Counted from the stretch's first letter, positions 44,190-53,528 are shown. The stretch: DNA of 64,000 nt from Luteipulveratus mongoliensis (GCF_001190945.1 NZ_CP011112.1:2542001-2606000); one strand, 5' to 3'. A program made the numbers and translations. Notes: generated by a model not told the origin, from the sequence alone.

Positions 44190-46031
44190 ATGGTGATGTC
44201 GCTCAAGGACGAGCAGCACGATCAGTCCGTGATCGACGGCCGCGCGCGGTCCGTCGCCCACTTGTTCGTCGACCGGGTGGCCAAGTCACCCGACGAGAAG
44301 GCCTTCGGTCATCCCGTGGGCGAGGAGTGGCACTGGCTGACCTGGGCACAGGTCGACGAGCGCGTACGCCGTATCGCAGCCGGGCTGGTCTCGTTGGGTC
44401 TGCAGCCGCAGGACCGAGCAGCCATCGCGGCGAGCACTCGCCTCGAGTGGGCGCTCACCGACCTCGGTGTGATGCTCGCTGCGGGCGCGACCACCACGAT
44501 CTACCCGACGAGCACGGCCGAAGACGTGATGCACATCGTCAGTGACTCCGGCAGCCGGGTCGTCTTTGCCGAGGGCGACGCTCAGCTCGAGAGCCTGCGC
44601 GCGGGACGTGACCAGGCCCCCGACGTGATCAAGGTCGTGACGTTCGACGGTGAGGCCGATGGGGACTGGGTCATCACGCTCGCGGACCTTGAGGAGCTCG
44701 GCGCCACTCTGCTGACCGAGCAGCCTGAGGTGCTCGAGGAGCGGATCGAGGGCATCCAGGCCGATGACCTCAGCACCCTCATCTACACCTCCGGCACGAC
44801 CGGGCGGCCCAAGGGCGTACGCCTGGCGCACGCGGCCTGGACCTACGAGGCTGCCGCCGTCGACTCGGCCCACCTGCTGGACCGGGACGACCTGCAGTTC
44901 CTGTGGCTGCCGCTCGCGCACGTCTTCGGCAAGGTGCTGCTGACCCTGCCGCTGCAGATCGGTTTCCCCACCGCGATCGACGGTCGGGTCGACAAGATCA
45001 TCGACAACCTGCCGGTCATCAAGCCGACCTGGATGGGTGCCGCCCCCCGCATCTTCGAGAAGGTCTACGGCCGCATCACCACGATGATGGCCGACGAGGG
45101 CGGCGTGAAGGCCAAGATGTTCGACTGGGCCAGCGGGGTGGCCACCGAGGCATCCACGGTCCGCGATGACGGCAAGAAGCCTGGCGGTCTGCTCGGCATC
45201 AAGTACTCCGTGGCCGACAAGCTGGTCCTGGGCAAGATCCGCGACCGCTTCGGTGGACGCGTGCGCTTCTTCATCTCCGGCTCGGCGGCGCTCAACCCCG
45301 ATGTGGCGCGGTGGTTCGACGCCATGGGCCTGCCGATCATGGAGGGCTACGGCATGACCGAGACGAGCGCCGCGTCGTTCGTCAACCGTCCTTACCCAGG
45401 CGCCAACAAGATCGGCACCGTGGGCTGGCCGCTGCCCGGCACCGAGGTCAAGATCGCCGAGGACGGCGAGATCCTCATCAAGGGCCCCGGCGTGATGCAG
45501 GGCTACCGCGGGCTCGACGACGCCACGGCGGAGACGCTCAAGGACGGCTGGTTGCACACCGGTGACATCGGTGAGCAGCTGCCGACCGGTCACCTCAAGA
45601 TCACCGACCGCAAGAAGGACCTCTTCAAGACCTCCAACGGCAAGTACGTCGCGCCGAGCGTCATCGAGTCCCTCTTCAAGGGCATCTGCCCCTACGCCTC
45701 GCAGCTGGTGATCGAGGGCGACGGGCGCAAGTTCGTCTCAGCTCTGGTGACGCTGGACGAGGAGAGCATCAAGGAGTGGGGCGAGCACCACGATCTGAAG
45801 GGCGCCGACTACCAGACGATCGTGTCCTCGGACGCCTGCCGCGAGATGGTGCAGGGCCACATCGACGAGCTCAACAGCAAGCTCAACCGCTGGGAGCAGA
45901 TCAAGCGCTTCATCATCCTGCCGCGCGACCTGACGGTCGAGGACGGCGAGATCACGCCGAGCCTCAAGCTCAAGCGCAAGGTCGTGACAGGCAAGTACCA
46001 GGCCGAGCTCGACTCGCTCTACACCGACTGA
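44190..46031 (+). CDS. Long-chain fatty-acid-CoA ligase (AMP-forming)
   Basis: A 613-residue acyl-activating enzyme of the long-chain FadD/FAA type. Motifs: LIYTSGTTGRPKGVRLAHA (P-loop-like AMP binding, about residue 200), YGMTETSA (adenine/acyl pocket), HTGDIGEQLPTGHLKITDRKKDLFK (linker and hinge), and a final KLKRKVV with the adenylation lysine region. It forms acyl-CoA from fatty acid, ATP and CoA. The ATG follows AGGAGAG at 5 nt. Preceded by an inverted repeat, it may be controlled by a fatty-acid-responsive regulator; none is adjacent. Confidence 0.9.
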   Translation: MVMSLKDEQHDQSVIDGRARSVAHLFVDRVAKSPDEKAFGHPVGEEWHWLTWAQVDERVRRIAAGLVSLGLQPQDRAAIAASTRLEWALTDLGVMLAAGATTTIYPTSTAEDVMHIVSDSGSRVVFAEGDAQLESLRAGRDQAPDVIKVVTFDGEADGDWVITLADLEELGATLLTEQPEVLEERIEGIQADDLSTLIYTSGTTGRPKGVRLAHAAWTYEAAAVDSAHLLDRDDLQFLWLPLAHVFGKVLLTLPLQIGFPTAIDGRVDKIIDNLPVIKPTWMGAAPRIFEKVYGRITTMMADEGGVKAKMFDWASGVATEASTVRDDGKKPGGLLGIKYSVADKLVLGKIRDRFGGRVRFFISGSAALNPDVARWFDAMGLPIMEGYGMTETSAASFVNRPYPGANKIGTVGWPLPGTEVKIAEDGEILIKGPGVMQGYRGLDDATAETLKDGWLHTGDIGEQLPTGHLKITDRKKDLFKTSNGKYVAPSVIESLFKGICPYASQLVIEGDGRKFVSALVTLDEESIKEWGEHHDLKGADYQTIVSSDACREMVQGHIDELNSKLNRWEQIKRFIILPRDLTVEDGEITPSLKLKRKVVTGKYQAELDSLYTD

Positions 46032-46078
46032 CGAGGTTCACGTCGCAAACTCGCTGGAGCCGTGACGGGGGCGAGATC

Positions 46079-46084
46079 TAGCCT
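46079..46084 (+). promoter_or_regulatory. -10 box TAGCCT for the LysE-type gene (leaderless)
   Basis: TAGCCT ends 6 nt before the ATG at 46091, and no ribosome-binding site is present. Confidence 0.45.
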
Positions 46085-46090
46085 GGTCGT

Positions 46091-46711
46091 ATGAGCCAGT
46101 ACCTCGCCTTCGTCGCGTTCGCCGCGATGCTGGCGCTCGCGCCCGGTCCCGACTCGCTGCTGACGCTGCGCAATACCGTCGTCGGCGGACGTGCACGGGG
46201 CTTCGCCACCCTCCTCGGGATCAGCGCGGCGAGCGCCGTGCAGGGTTTGTTGGTCGCGACGGGACTGAGCGCGCTGCTGGTCCGTGCCGAGCAGGTGTTC
46301 TTGGTCGTGAGATGGGCGGGCGTGCTGTACCTGCTCTACCTCGGCATCAGTGCCCTGCGTGCTGCCTGTCGGCGTCATGGGCCGGGCTGGGAGGCATCAG
46401 AACGTCGTGCAGTCGGCGGCCGGTGGGTGGTGATCCGGCAGGGCTTCCTGTGCAACATCACCAATCCCAAGGTGCTGATGTTCAACCTTGCGGTGCTGCC
46501 GCAGTTCGTCGGCTCGGACGCGGGCTGGTCGGTCCTCGTGGCGTACGCGTTCACGCTCATGGCGATCGGTTCGGTGGTCCTGGTCGTCGTCGTCCTCGCC
46601 GCTGACGCCGCGGGCCGATGGCTCCGTCGTAGCAGGGTGCGGCGACTGGTCGATGCCGGCACGGGTCTGGTGATGCTGGGCTTCGCGGGTGGTCTCGCTG
46701 CAGAACGCTGA
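46091..46711 (+). CDS. LysE/RhtB-family exporter
   Basis: A 206-residue membrane protein with about six hydrophobic helices. It shows the family pattern near the N-terminus (LALAPGPDSLLTLRNTVVGGRARGF), a LGISAASAVQGL segment and NITNPKVLMFNLAVLPQFV in the middle, corresponding to the conserved NPK region. The family exports amino acids such as lysine, threonine or homoserine; the substrate is unknown. Its end and the next gene's leaderless promoter are separated by about 30 bases. Confidence 0.88.
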   Translation: MSQYLAFVAFAAMLALAPGPDSLLTLRNTVVGGRARGFATLLGISAASAVQGLLVATGLSALLVRAEQVFLVVRWAGVLYLLYLGISALRAACRRHGPGWEASERRAVGGRWVVIRQGFLCNITNPKVLMFNLAVLPQFVGSDAGWSVLVAYAFTLMAIGSVVLVVVVLAADAAGRWLRRSRVRRLVDAGTGLVMLGFAGGLAAER

Positions 46712-46744
46712 GTCCGAGGATTCGGCAGCGTTCGTTGTCGGCCG

Positions 46745-46750
46745 TACCCT
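46745..46750 (+). promoter_or_regulatory. -10 box TACCCT for the TIGR03960 gene (leaderless)
   Basis: TACCCT ends 7 nt before the ATG at 46758 and supports that start over longer in-frame readings. Confidence 0.45.
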
Positions 46751-46757
46751 TGCAGGC

Positions 46758-48713
46758 ATGCCCGGAGAGTCGCTGTTCCATGAGCTCGAACCGCTGCTGG
46801 AGTCGGTGAGCAAACCGATCCAGTACGTCGGCGGCGAGCTCAACAGCACCGTCAAGGACTGGCAGTGCGGGGGCTACGGTCCCGACGGCCAGGAGCTGAC
46901 GACCCGCTGGGCACTGATGTACCCCGATGCCTACGAGGTCGGCGTACCCAACCAGGGCGTCATGATCCTCTACGAAGTCCTCAACGAGCGCGACGATGCG
47001 TTGGCTGAGAGAACGTACGCCGTCTGGCCCGACATGGAACAGGCCATGCGGACTGCGGGTGTCGCCCAGTTCACCGTCGACGGCCACCGCAGCATCCGTG
47101 ACTTCGACGTGCTCGGTATGTCGTTCTCGACCGAGCTCGGCTACACCAACATGCTGACCGCGCTCGATCTCGGCGGCATCCCTCTGCACGCCGTGGACCG
47201 CACCGATGAGGACCCGATCGTGCTCGCCGGCGGTCACGCCGCCTTCAATCCCGAGCCGATCGCCGACTTCATCGACGCAGCCGTCATCGGCGACGGTGAG
47301 CAGGCCGTCCTGACGATCACTGAGCTGATCAAGGCCTGGAAGTCCGAGGGCCGACCGGGCGGTCGAGCTGAGCTGTTGCTCCGCCTGGCACGCACCGGAG
47401 GGGTCTATGTGCCGTCGCTGTACGACGTCGCTTACCTGCCGGACGGCCGCATCCAGCGCGTCGCGCCGAGTGCCGACGCTGCCGGGGTGCCGTGGCGGGT
47501 GTCCAAGCACACCGTCATGGACCTGGACGAGTGGCCTTACCCGAAGCAGCCTCTGGTGCCGCTGGCCGAGTCGGTACACGAGCGGATGTCGGTCGAGATC
47601 TTCCGTGGCTGCACTCGTGGCTGCCGCTTCTGCCAGGCCGGCATGATCACCCGCCCGGTGCGTGAGCGTTCGATCACCGGCATCGGCGAGATGGTCGAGA
47701 AGGGTTTGGCCGCAACGGGATTCGAGGAGGTCGGCCTGCTGTCGCTGTCGTCGGCGGACCACTCCGAGATCGCCGAGGTCACCAAGGGTCTGGCCGATCG
47801 CTACGAAGGCACGCAGACCGGTCTGTCGCTGCCGTCGACGCGGGTCGACGCCTTCAACATCGACCTGGCCAACGAGCTCACCCGCAACGGCCGCCGCTCT
47901 GGTCTGACGTTCGCCCCCGAGGGTGGCTCGGAGCGCATCCGCAAGGTCATCAACAAGATGGTCTCCGAGGACGACCTCATCCGGACGGTGGCGGCGGCAT
48001 ACGGCGCGGGCTGGCGGCAGGTGAAGCTCTACTTCATGTGCGGCCTGCCGACGGAGACCGACGAGGACGTCCTTCGGATCGCCGATCTCGCCAAGCGCGT
48101 CATCGATACTGGCCGAAAGGTCAGTGGCCGCAGGGACATTCGCTGCACCGTGTCCATCGGCGGGTTCGTGCCCAAGCCGCACACTCCGTTCCAGTGGTGC
48201 GCCCAGCTGGGCGCGGAGGAGACAGACGAGCGGCTCCAGAAGCTCAAGGACGCGCTGCGCTCCGACAAGCGCTACGGATCGGCGATCGGGCTGCGCTACC
48301 ACGACGGCGAGCCCGGCATCGTCGAAGGCCTGCTGTCCCGCGGTGACCGCCGGGTGGGCCGGGTGATCGAGACGGTCTGGCGCGAGGGGGCCCGCTTCGA
48401 CGGCTGGAGCGAGCACTTCTCCTACGACCGCTGGATGCGCGCTGCGGATGCCGCGTTCGCCGGCGAGACGGTCGATGTCGCTTGGTACACCACGCGTGAG
48501 CGCGGCGAGTCCGAGGTGCTGCCCTGGGACCACCTCGACTCGGGCCTCGACAAGGACTGGCTCTGGGAGGACTGGCAGGACTCGCTCGATGAGACCGAGG
48601 TCGAGGACTGCCGCTGGACGCCGTGCTTCGACTGCGGCGTCTGCCCGCAGATGAACACCGAGATCCAGGTCGGGCCGACCGGCAAGAAGCTCCTGCCCCT
48701 GTCGGTGGTCTGA
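46758..48713 (+). CDS. TIGR03960-family radical SAM protein with B12-binding-like domain
   Basis: A 651-residue radical SAM enzyme. An N-terminal cobalamin-binding-like alpha/beta domain (about 1-210) precedes the radical SAM barrel with the 4Fe-4S motif CTRGCRFC (C-x3-C-x2-C, near residue 285). Further marks are GLTFAPEGGSERIRKVINK and a C-terminal CFDCGVCPQ cluster-like motif. The substrate is unknown; the family is normally encoded next to a TIGR03936 protein (DUF2344), with which it is thought to act. Here that partner is 8.1 kb away at 56824. The ATG is placed by a leaderless promoter. Confidence 0.88.
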   Translation: MPGESLFHELEPLLESVSKPIQYVGGELNSTVKDWQCGGYGPDGQELTTRWALMYPDAYEVGVPNQGVMILYEVLNERDDALAERTYAVWPDMEQAMRTAGVAQFTVDGHRSIRDFDVLGMSFSTELGYTNMLTALDLGGIPLHAVDRTDEDPIVLAGGHAAFNPEPIADFIDAAVIGDGEQAVLTITELIKAWKSEGRPGGRAELLLRLARTGGVYVPSLYDVAYLPDGRIQRVAPSADAAGVPWRVSKHTVMDLDEWPYPKQPLVPLAESVHERMSVEIFRGCTRGCRFCQAGMITRPVRERSITGIGEMVEKGLAATGFEEVGLLSLSSADHSEIAEVTKGLADRYEGTQTGLSLPSTRVDAFNIDLANELTRNGRRSGLTFAPEGGSERIRKVINKMVSEDDLIRTVAAAYGAGWRQVKLYFMCGLPTETDEDVLRIADLAKRVIDTGRKVSGRRDIRCTVSIGGFVPKPHTPFQWCAQLGAEETDERLQKLKDALRSDKRYGSAIGLRYHDGEPGIVEGLLSRGDRRVGRVIETVWREGARFDGWSEHFSYDRWMRAADAAFAGETVDVAWYTTRERGESEVLPWDHLDSGLDKDWLWEDWQDSLDETEVEDCRWTPCFDCGVCPQMNTEIQVGPTGKKLLPLSVV

Positions 48714-48717
48714 CCCC

Positions 48718-49323
48718 TCAGGGGAGCAGCCGAGCCAGGTATCGGTCGAGCAGCCGCGACGCTCGCCCCGGGTCGGCACCGATCGGATTGCTCACCACAT
48801 CGAAGGCCAACCCGTCGGCCACGGCGAGCAGCAGCTCGGCGTCGGCTCGAGGGTTGAGCGGAGGGCCGGCGGCAGGGCCGCGTCCAGCAGACCGGGCGCG
48901 CTGCAGGGCTTCGGTGAGCCCGTCGAGCAACCGCCCTTGGAGGTCCTGCTGCACCTGAGCGAGCTGGTTGGAGGTTGCCGCTCGGGCTGCGAAGGCGAGG
49001 TAGACCCGTACCTCCGCCTCCCGGGTCGCGTCGAGGGGCAGCAGCTGGCGCAGCACCGCGGTGAGGTTCCGTCGTACGTCCTCGCCCAGCCGGACGGCCG
49101 CAAGTCGGGCCTCGGTCGCCGCGATCACCTGCTCGAACGCCGCGACGAGCATGTCGTCCTTGGTGGGGAAGTGGTGCTGAACCGCGCCGATGGACATGCG
49201 TGCGGCGGTGGCGACCTCGCGCACGCTGGCGTGCTCGAGTCCTCGATCGGCGATGACGTGGAGTACGGCATCCGCAAGTCGGGTCCGGGTGTCGACCTTG
49301 GTAGGTGTCCGGTCTGCAGTCAC
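48718..49323 (-). CDS. TetR-family transcriptional regulator
   Basis: A 201-residue TetR regulator: DTRTRLADAVLHVIADRGLEHASVREVATAARMSIGAVQHHFPTKDDML within residues 10-58 is the DNA-binding domain, with a helical effector domain behind it. The GTG start lies 6 nt behind TATGGT on the minus strand; the longer in-frame ATG is inside the operator. It diverges from the deazaflavin-type reductase gene, and the intergenic repeats (ACGTATGGGA twice) are the likely operator. It converges with the radical SAM gene, 4 bases apart. Confidence 0.88.
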   Translation of the reverse strand: MTADRTPTKVDTRTRLADAVLHVIADRGLEHASVREVATAARMSIGAVQHHFPTKDDMLVAAFEQVIAATEARLAAVRLGEDVRRNLTAVLRQLLPLDATREAEVRVYLAFAARAATSNQLAQVQQDLQGRLLDGLTEALQRARSAGRGPAAGPPLNPRADAELLLAVADGLAFDVVSNPIGADPGRASRLLDRYLARLLP

Positions 49324-49329
49324 GCGCCT

Positions 49330-49366
49330 ACCATACATACGTATGGGACAATACAAACGTATGGGA
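49330..49366. promoter_or_regulatory. Divergent leaderless promoters with a repeated operator
   Basis: ACGTATGGGA occurs at 49339-49348 and 49357-49366, an 18-base period, and CATACGTATG (49336-49345) is a perfect palindrome. The repeats cover the plus-strand -10 box GACAAT (49347-49352, 8 nt before ATG 49361) and abut the minus-strand -10 box TATGGT (49335-49330, 6 nt before GTG 49323). Confidence 0.55.
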
Positions 49367-50041
49367 AGAGCGCACTCCGCACGGCGCGCGGTCGTGCCAC
49401 TGCTGATCGCGTCGACTGTGATGGCCGCGCTTCAGTGGTTTCAGCTCGTGGCCTTCGGCGGAGGTTCGGCCACTCCGCTGGTCTACACGCTGGTTCTTGT
49501 CGTGAATGTCGTTGTGACGCTTGCATTTCCGCGTGTGAAGTGGCACCTCGTGCGGGCTCTCCAGAAGTACGTCGTCAACCCGCCGGTGCGTCTGCTGCTG
49601 CACCTCGGTCTCATGCCTCTCGGCTATGCGCTCATCGAGACCCGCGGCCGGGTGACGGGTCGACCACGTCGTACGCCGGTGGGCAACGGTCGGGTGGGTG
49701 ACGTCTTCTGGGTGGTTGCCGAGCACGGCGAGCGGGCGGGCTATGTGCGCAACGTCAGGTCCGATCCGCGGGTGCGGCTACGGATGCGAGTCGGTTGGCG
49801 GTTCCGCTGGGTGGAGGGCTGGGCGACACTGCATCCCGAGCTCGATCCGGCCCAGGTCCAGCGGCGCCTCTCGGCCTGGCATCCGTTGCGGGCGTTCAAC
49901 GCGATGCAGGTTCAGGTGCTGGGTTCTGACCTGCTGGTCGTACGCATCGATCTGGCGCCGACCGGCCAGGGCGAGCGCGCGCCTGTCCGGCCAGCGGCCG
50001 CACTCAGCCCCGGGCCGCCTCACGGACGAGCGGTCCGGTGA
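49361..50041 (+). CDS. Deazaflavin-dependent reductase-like protein with membrane N-terminus
   Basis: A 226-residue protein. Two hydrophobic segments (about residues 8-25 and 34-52) precede a domain like the F420H2-dependent nitroreductase family (DDN/DUF385): LIETRGRVTGRPRRTPVGNGR, FWVVAEHGERAGYVRNVRSDPRVRLR, and RVGWRFRWVEGWATL. This split-barrel family reduces quinones or nitro compounds with F420; whether this organism makes F420 is not shown here. ATG 49361 follows a leaderless -10 box; ATG 49343 overlaps the operator. The adjacent TetR gene probably regulates it. It converges with the FtsX-type permease gene, overlapping its end by 38 bases. Confidence 0.75.
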   Translation: MGRAHSARRAVVPLLIASTVMAALQWFQLVAFGGGSATPLVYTLVLVVNVVVTLAFPRVKWHLVRALQKYVVNPPVRLLLHLGLMPLGYALIETRGRVTGRPRRTPVGNGRVGDVFWVVAEHGERAGYVRNVRSDPRVRLRMRVGWRFRWVEGWATLHPELDPAQVQRRLSAWHPLRAFNAMQVQVLGSDLLVVRIDLAPTGQGERAPVRPAAALSPGPPHGRAVR

Positions 50042-51317
50042 GGCGTACGGCTGCGACCATGACCAGAGCGCTGACGACAACGGCCACCACGGTCCAGGCC
50101 ACCGTCGCAGCACCCACGGTGGCGATCGTCGGAAGGATGATCAGCGCGGTCATCGATCCGGCGATGACCACCGTCAGGATGAGCGGCAGCGTCGTCTCTC
50201 GCCGGGACGTGGCGACCAGCAGCTCCGGGTCGGCGCCGGCGAGCGCCATGCCGCGCAGCTCGCGCCGCCGGTCGATCACTCGGGCCGCCTGGACCACTCC
50301 GGTCGAGGTCGCCGCGATGACCGCGATGATGGCCAGCGTCACGAACGCTCCGGTACGCATGTCCTCACCGAGGAATGGCGACTCGCCATCTGCGCTGGGC
50401 GTGTCGGCAAGGGTGCCGCCGACTCCGGCGACGATGATGCCGAGACCCAGCGCCCCGACAGAACGCCATGCAGCGCGCGGGTCGTCGACGATCCGACGGG
50501 CGGCCAGCAGCGTCTGCGGGCCGCGTGCGAGTCGCGCCACGAGCCGGCCGAGCAGCATCATCACGAACGGTCCGATGACGTTGATCACCGCAACGATGCC
50601 GGCGAGCAGCACCATGACGACCGCGGCGCCCATCTGACCCAGCCCGCTCCCGACCGACATCCAGACGACGACCGCTCCGATCGTGCCGAGGACCCGCACC
50701 ACGCTCAGGCGAGGCGGCGTCTGTCGGGCAGCCACGCCGAGAGGGCTGATGGCGACCCGTCGTAGGCCGACGAGTCCCGACACCACCGCGAGGTTGACGA
50801 CGGCGAGGACGTCCAGGGGCAGCCACCACCACGGCACGATCAGCTCGGAGATCTCGAACGCACGGCCCTCGAAGGGGATTCGCGAGAGCAGGGGCACCAG
50901 CGCGGCGTACAGCCCGACGCCGGTGAGCGCACCCCACAGCGCCAGACGTCCGGACTCCGCGACAGTGATCGTGCTGACCTGGCTGCGCGTGGCGCCGACG
51001 AGGCGAAGCGCCGCTAGCCGCTGGTCACGACGGCCGACCGTCAGGCGAGCAGCCACACCGCCGAGGGTGAGGACGGGCGCCACGAGCATCCCGGCCGCGC
51101 AGTAGGCGAGGAGGACGTAGGTCTGGCCGTTGAAGTCGTTGGGGTCTGGGTGTCGCACAGAGAACGCGTGGACGCCTGCGACCGTGATGAGCAGCGCTGC
51201 GCTGGTCACTGCGAAGGCGAGGACGGCCAGGCGGTTCGGCAACGCATTGGTGCCCTGGGTGAGGCGTTCGGCGCGACGGCCGACTCTGATGGCAGCCAGC
51301 GTGGGTGACTCGCTCAT
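50004..51317 (-). CDS. FtsX-like ABC transporter permease
   Basis: A 437-residue membrane protein with about ten hydrophobic segments in two halves, in the style of the FtsX/MacB permeases: LAVLAFAVTSAALLITVAGVHAF near the N-terminus and RLAALRLVGATRSQVSTITVAESG after the second segment, the typical cytoplasmic coupling helix; the second half repeats it as RRELRGMALAGADPELLVATSRRE. Such transporters move lipids, peptides or antibiotics, or transmit signals. The ATG overlaps the stop of the ATPase gene. Its last 38 bases overlap the convergent reductase gene. Confidence 0.85.
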   Translation of the reverse strand: MSESPTLAAIRVGRRAERLTQGTNALPNRLAVLAFAVTSAALLITVAGVHAFSVRHPDPNDFNGQTYVLLAYCAAGMLVAPVLTLGGVAARLTVGRRDQRLAALRLVGATRSQVSTITVAESGRLALWGALTGVGLYAALVPLLSRIPFEGRAFEISELIVPWWWLPLDVLAVVNLAVVSGLVGLRRVAISPLGVAARQTPPRLSVVRVLGTIGAVVVWMSVGSGLGQMGAAVVMVLLAGIVAVINVIGPFVMMLLGRLVARLARGPQTLLAARRIVDDPRAAWRSVGALGLGIIVAGVGGTLADTPSADGESPFLGEDMRTGAFVTLAIIAVIAATSTGVVQAARVIDRRRELRGMALAGADPELLVATSRRETTLPLILTVVIAGSMTALIILPTIATVGAATVAWTVVAVVVSALVMVAAVRLTGPLVREAARG

Positions 51318-52042
51318 CGCCGCTCCTCCCCGATGATCTGACCGTCGCGCATCGTGATGGTGCGGTGGCACCAGGCGGCGACGCCGGCGTCGTGGGTCAC
51401 GAGCACGAGCGAGGCACCCAGCTGATGGGTCAGGCCGGTGAGGTGCTGCATGACCTCGGCGCCGGTGCGCTGGTCAAGCGCGCCGGTCGGCTCGTCGGCG
51501 AAGACGACGCGAGGCTGTCCGACGAGCGATCGCGCGATGGCGACGCGCTGAGCCTGGCCGCCCGAGAGCTCACCTGGCCGGCGTCGCTCCAGGCCGGCGA
51601 GACCGAGCGGGGCGAACAGGGCGCCGGCACGATCCTCGGCATCCCGGCGGGGCGTACCTCCGAGCATGAGGGGGAGCGCGACGTTCTCGATCGCCGGCAG
51701 CTCCGGGAGCAGCTGTCCCGACTGGAAGACGAAGCCGAAGGTCTCCCGGCGCAGGCGGGTGCGCTCGGCGTCGGAGGCGCCACTCACATCGGCTCCGTCG
51801 AGGGAGACCTGGCCGCCGTCCGGCTGCAGGACTCCGGCGAGCAGGTGCAGCAGCGTCGTCTTGCCCGAGCCGGACGGGCCCATGACGGCGACCGCCTCAC
51901 CCGGTTGGACGACGACGGTGACGCCCCGCAGCGCGGGCGGACTCTCCTGAGCGGAGGCGTACGACTTGGTCAGGTTGGCGCCCATCAGTCCGGTCACGAG
52001 GTGGGCCTGTGGGGGAGCGGGATACGGCATCGCAGTGGTCAT
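51314..52042 (-). CDS. ABC transporter ATP-binding protein (MacB/LolD type)
   Basis: A 242-residue ATPase: Walker A GPSGSGKTTLL, Q-loop FQSGQLLPELPAIENVALPL, signature LSGGQAQRVAIARSL, Walker B VVFADEPTGALD and switch His in LVTHDAGVA. The class pairs with FtsX-like permeases, and the gene overlaps the permease start by ATGA. An ATG at 52042 was chosen; a reading 221 codons longer carries no relevant sequence and runs into the neighbouring MFS gene. A start at the inner ATG of MPYPAPPQ (52030) is possible. Confidence 0.9.
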   Translation of the reverse strand: MTTAMPYPAPPQAHLVTGLMGANLTKSYASAQESPPALRGVTVVVQPGEAVAVMGPSGSGKTTLLHLLAGVLQPDGGQVSLDGADVSGASDAERTRLRRETFGFVFQSGQLLPELPAIENVALPLMLGGTPRRDAEDRAGALFAPLGLAGLERRRPGELSGGQAQRVAIARSLVGQPRVVFADEPTGALDQRTGAEVMQHLTGLTHQLGASLVLVTHDAGVAAWCHRTITMRDGQIIGEERR

Positions 52043-52131
52043 GAACCCAGGCTGTCGAGATCGCCCCCTCGAGTCGTCCGCCCGCGGGCCGGACCGGGCT
52101 ACGACCGGAGGTGGACGGCTGCAGCCTGGCC

Positions 52132-53457
52132 TCAGACCTGGGTCACAGCGTCCGCAACCTCGTCCCGGTCCTCTGCCGTGGACGGCTGCTGGCGCCCGCC
52201 CACCATCAGGAGGCACAACCCGGCTGCCAGCAGGCACAACGCACCCGAGACGTACCAGGCCAGGTCGTAGTTGCCGAGGCGGTCGCGTACGACGCCCGCG
52301 AGCACGGCGGCGATCGCGGCCCCGATCTGGTGGGAGGCGAACACCCACCCGAAGACGATCGGTGCGCGGTCGCCGAAGAACTGCCGGCACAGCGCCATCG
52401 TCGGCGGCACGGTCGCGACCCAGTCCAGGCCGTAGAACAGGATGAAGACGAACATGCTCGGATGGACGTTGGCCGCGAACAGCGTCGGCAGCAGGAACAA
52501 CGACAGTCCGCGCAGCCCGTAGTACGCCGCGAGCAGCGCGCCCGAGCTCATCCGGTCCGTCAGCCAGCCCGAGAAGATCGTCCCGACGACGTCGAAGATC
52601 CCGATGAGGGCCAGCAGGCTCGCCGCCGCAGGCGCAGCCATGCCGTGGTCGTGGGCGGCCGGGATGAAGTGCGTGCCCACCAGGCCGTTCGTACTGGCGC
52701 CGCACACTGCGAACGTCGCTGCCAGGAGCCAGAAGATCGGTTCCTTCGCGGCATCGCGCAGGGTGCGCAGCGCGAGCGTCGCGATGCCGGTGGTCGGCGC
52801 AGGAGGCGCCGCCACTGGCGTACCTGCAGGAGCGCCGTACGCGGTCGTGCCCATCGCGCCCGGGTGGTCACGCATCCGCCAGAGCACGAGAGGTACGACG
52901 AGCAGCGCAACTCCCGCGGTCAGCACGGCCGCCCACCGCCAGCCTTTGGCGTCCGCGAGATGGGCGAGCACGGGCAGGAAGATGAGCTGCCCGGTGGCGC
53001 CGGCGGCGGTCAGGATCCCGGAGACCAGGCCGCGGCGGGCGACGAACCATCGACTGGTGATGGTCGCGACCATCGCCATCGACATCGAGCCGGTGCCCAG
53101 CCCGACCAGCACGCCCCAGCACAGGATGAGCTGCCACGAGTGGGTCATCCAGACCGGGAGCAATGAGCCGACGCTGACCAGCAGCAGCGCACCGGTGACG
53201 ACACGACGGACGCCGAACCGCTCCATGAGGGCAGCGGAGAAGGGCGCAGTCAGGCCGAACAGCAGCAGGTTGACGGACACGGCCGCGCCGATCACGCCGT
53301 GCGGCCAGCCGAACTCCTCGTGCAGCGGATCCATGAGGACGCCCGGCGTCGATCGGAAGCCGGCTGCGCCGATGATGGTCAGGAACGTCACGCCGGCGAT
53401 CCACCAGGCAGGGTGGATGCGGCGGCTCACGGCTGACGGCGTGGGGCTGAGAGTCAC
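52132..53457 (-). CDS. MFS transporter (monocarboxylate/oxalate-type)
   Basis: A 441-residue, 12-segment major facilitator. The opening HPAWWIAGVTFLTIIGAAGFRSTPGVLMDPLHEEFGW and the FGVRRVV and SRWFVARRGLVSGILTAAGATGQLIFLP regions resemble the MCT/OFA branch that carries carboxylates. The GTG at 53457 starts a normal N-terminus; 27 further codons upstream are rejected because they would reach into the divergent GlxA promoter. The substrate is unknown. It may be controlled by the divergent GlxA-type regulator, with 71 bases between the starts. Confidence 0.85.
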   Translation of the reverse strand: MTLSPTPSAVSRRIHPAWWIAGVTFLTIIGAAGFRSTPGVLMDPLHEEFGWPHGVIGAAVSVNLLLFGLTAPFSAALMERFGVRRVVTGALLLVSVGSLLPVWMTHSWQLILCWGVLVGLGTGSMSMAMVATITSRWFVARRGLVSGILTAAGATGQLIFLPVLAHLADAKGWRWAAVLTAGVALLVVPLVLWRMRDHPGAMGTTAYGAPAGTPVAAPPAPTTGIATLALRTLRDAAKEPIFWLLAATFAVCGASTNGLVGTHFIPAAHDHGMAAPAAASLLALIGIFDVVGTIFSGWLTDRMSSGALLAAYYGLRGLSLFLLPTLFAANVHPSMFVFILFYGLDWVATVPPTMALCRQFFGDRAPIVFGWVFASHQIGAAIAAVLAGVVRDRLGNYDLAWYVSGALCLLAAGLCLLMVGGRQQPSTAEDRDEVADAVTQV

Positions 53458-53528
53458 GCGACCCAGCCTGGTGGGCCGGTCGACGCTGAGCCAGTGGCCT
53501 GAAAGCCAACATGTGCAAGAATCCGGCC

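Noticed and set aside
46557-48779. A 740-codon minus-strand open frame opposite the radical SAM gene
   Set aside because: Antisense shadow of a gene with the CxxxCxxC motif; no conserved features of its own.
52043-52705. A 221-codon N-terminal extension of the ABC ATPase
   Set aside because: It overlaps the MFS transporter gene in another frame and lacks any domain; the ATPase is full length from 52042.
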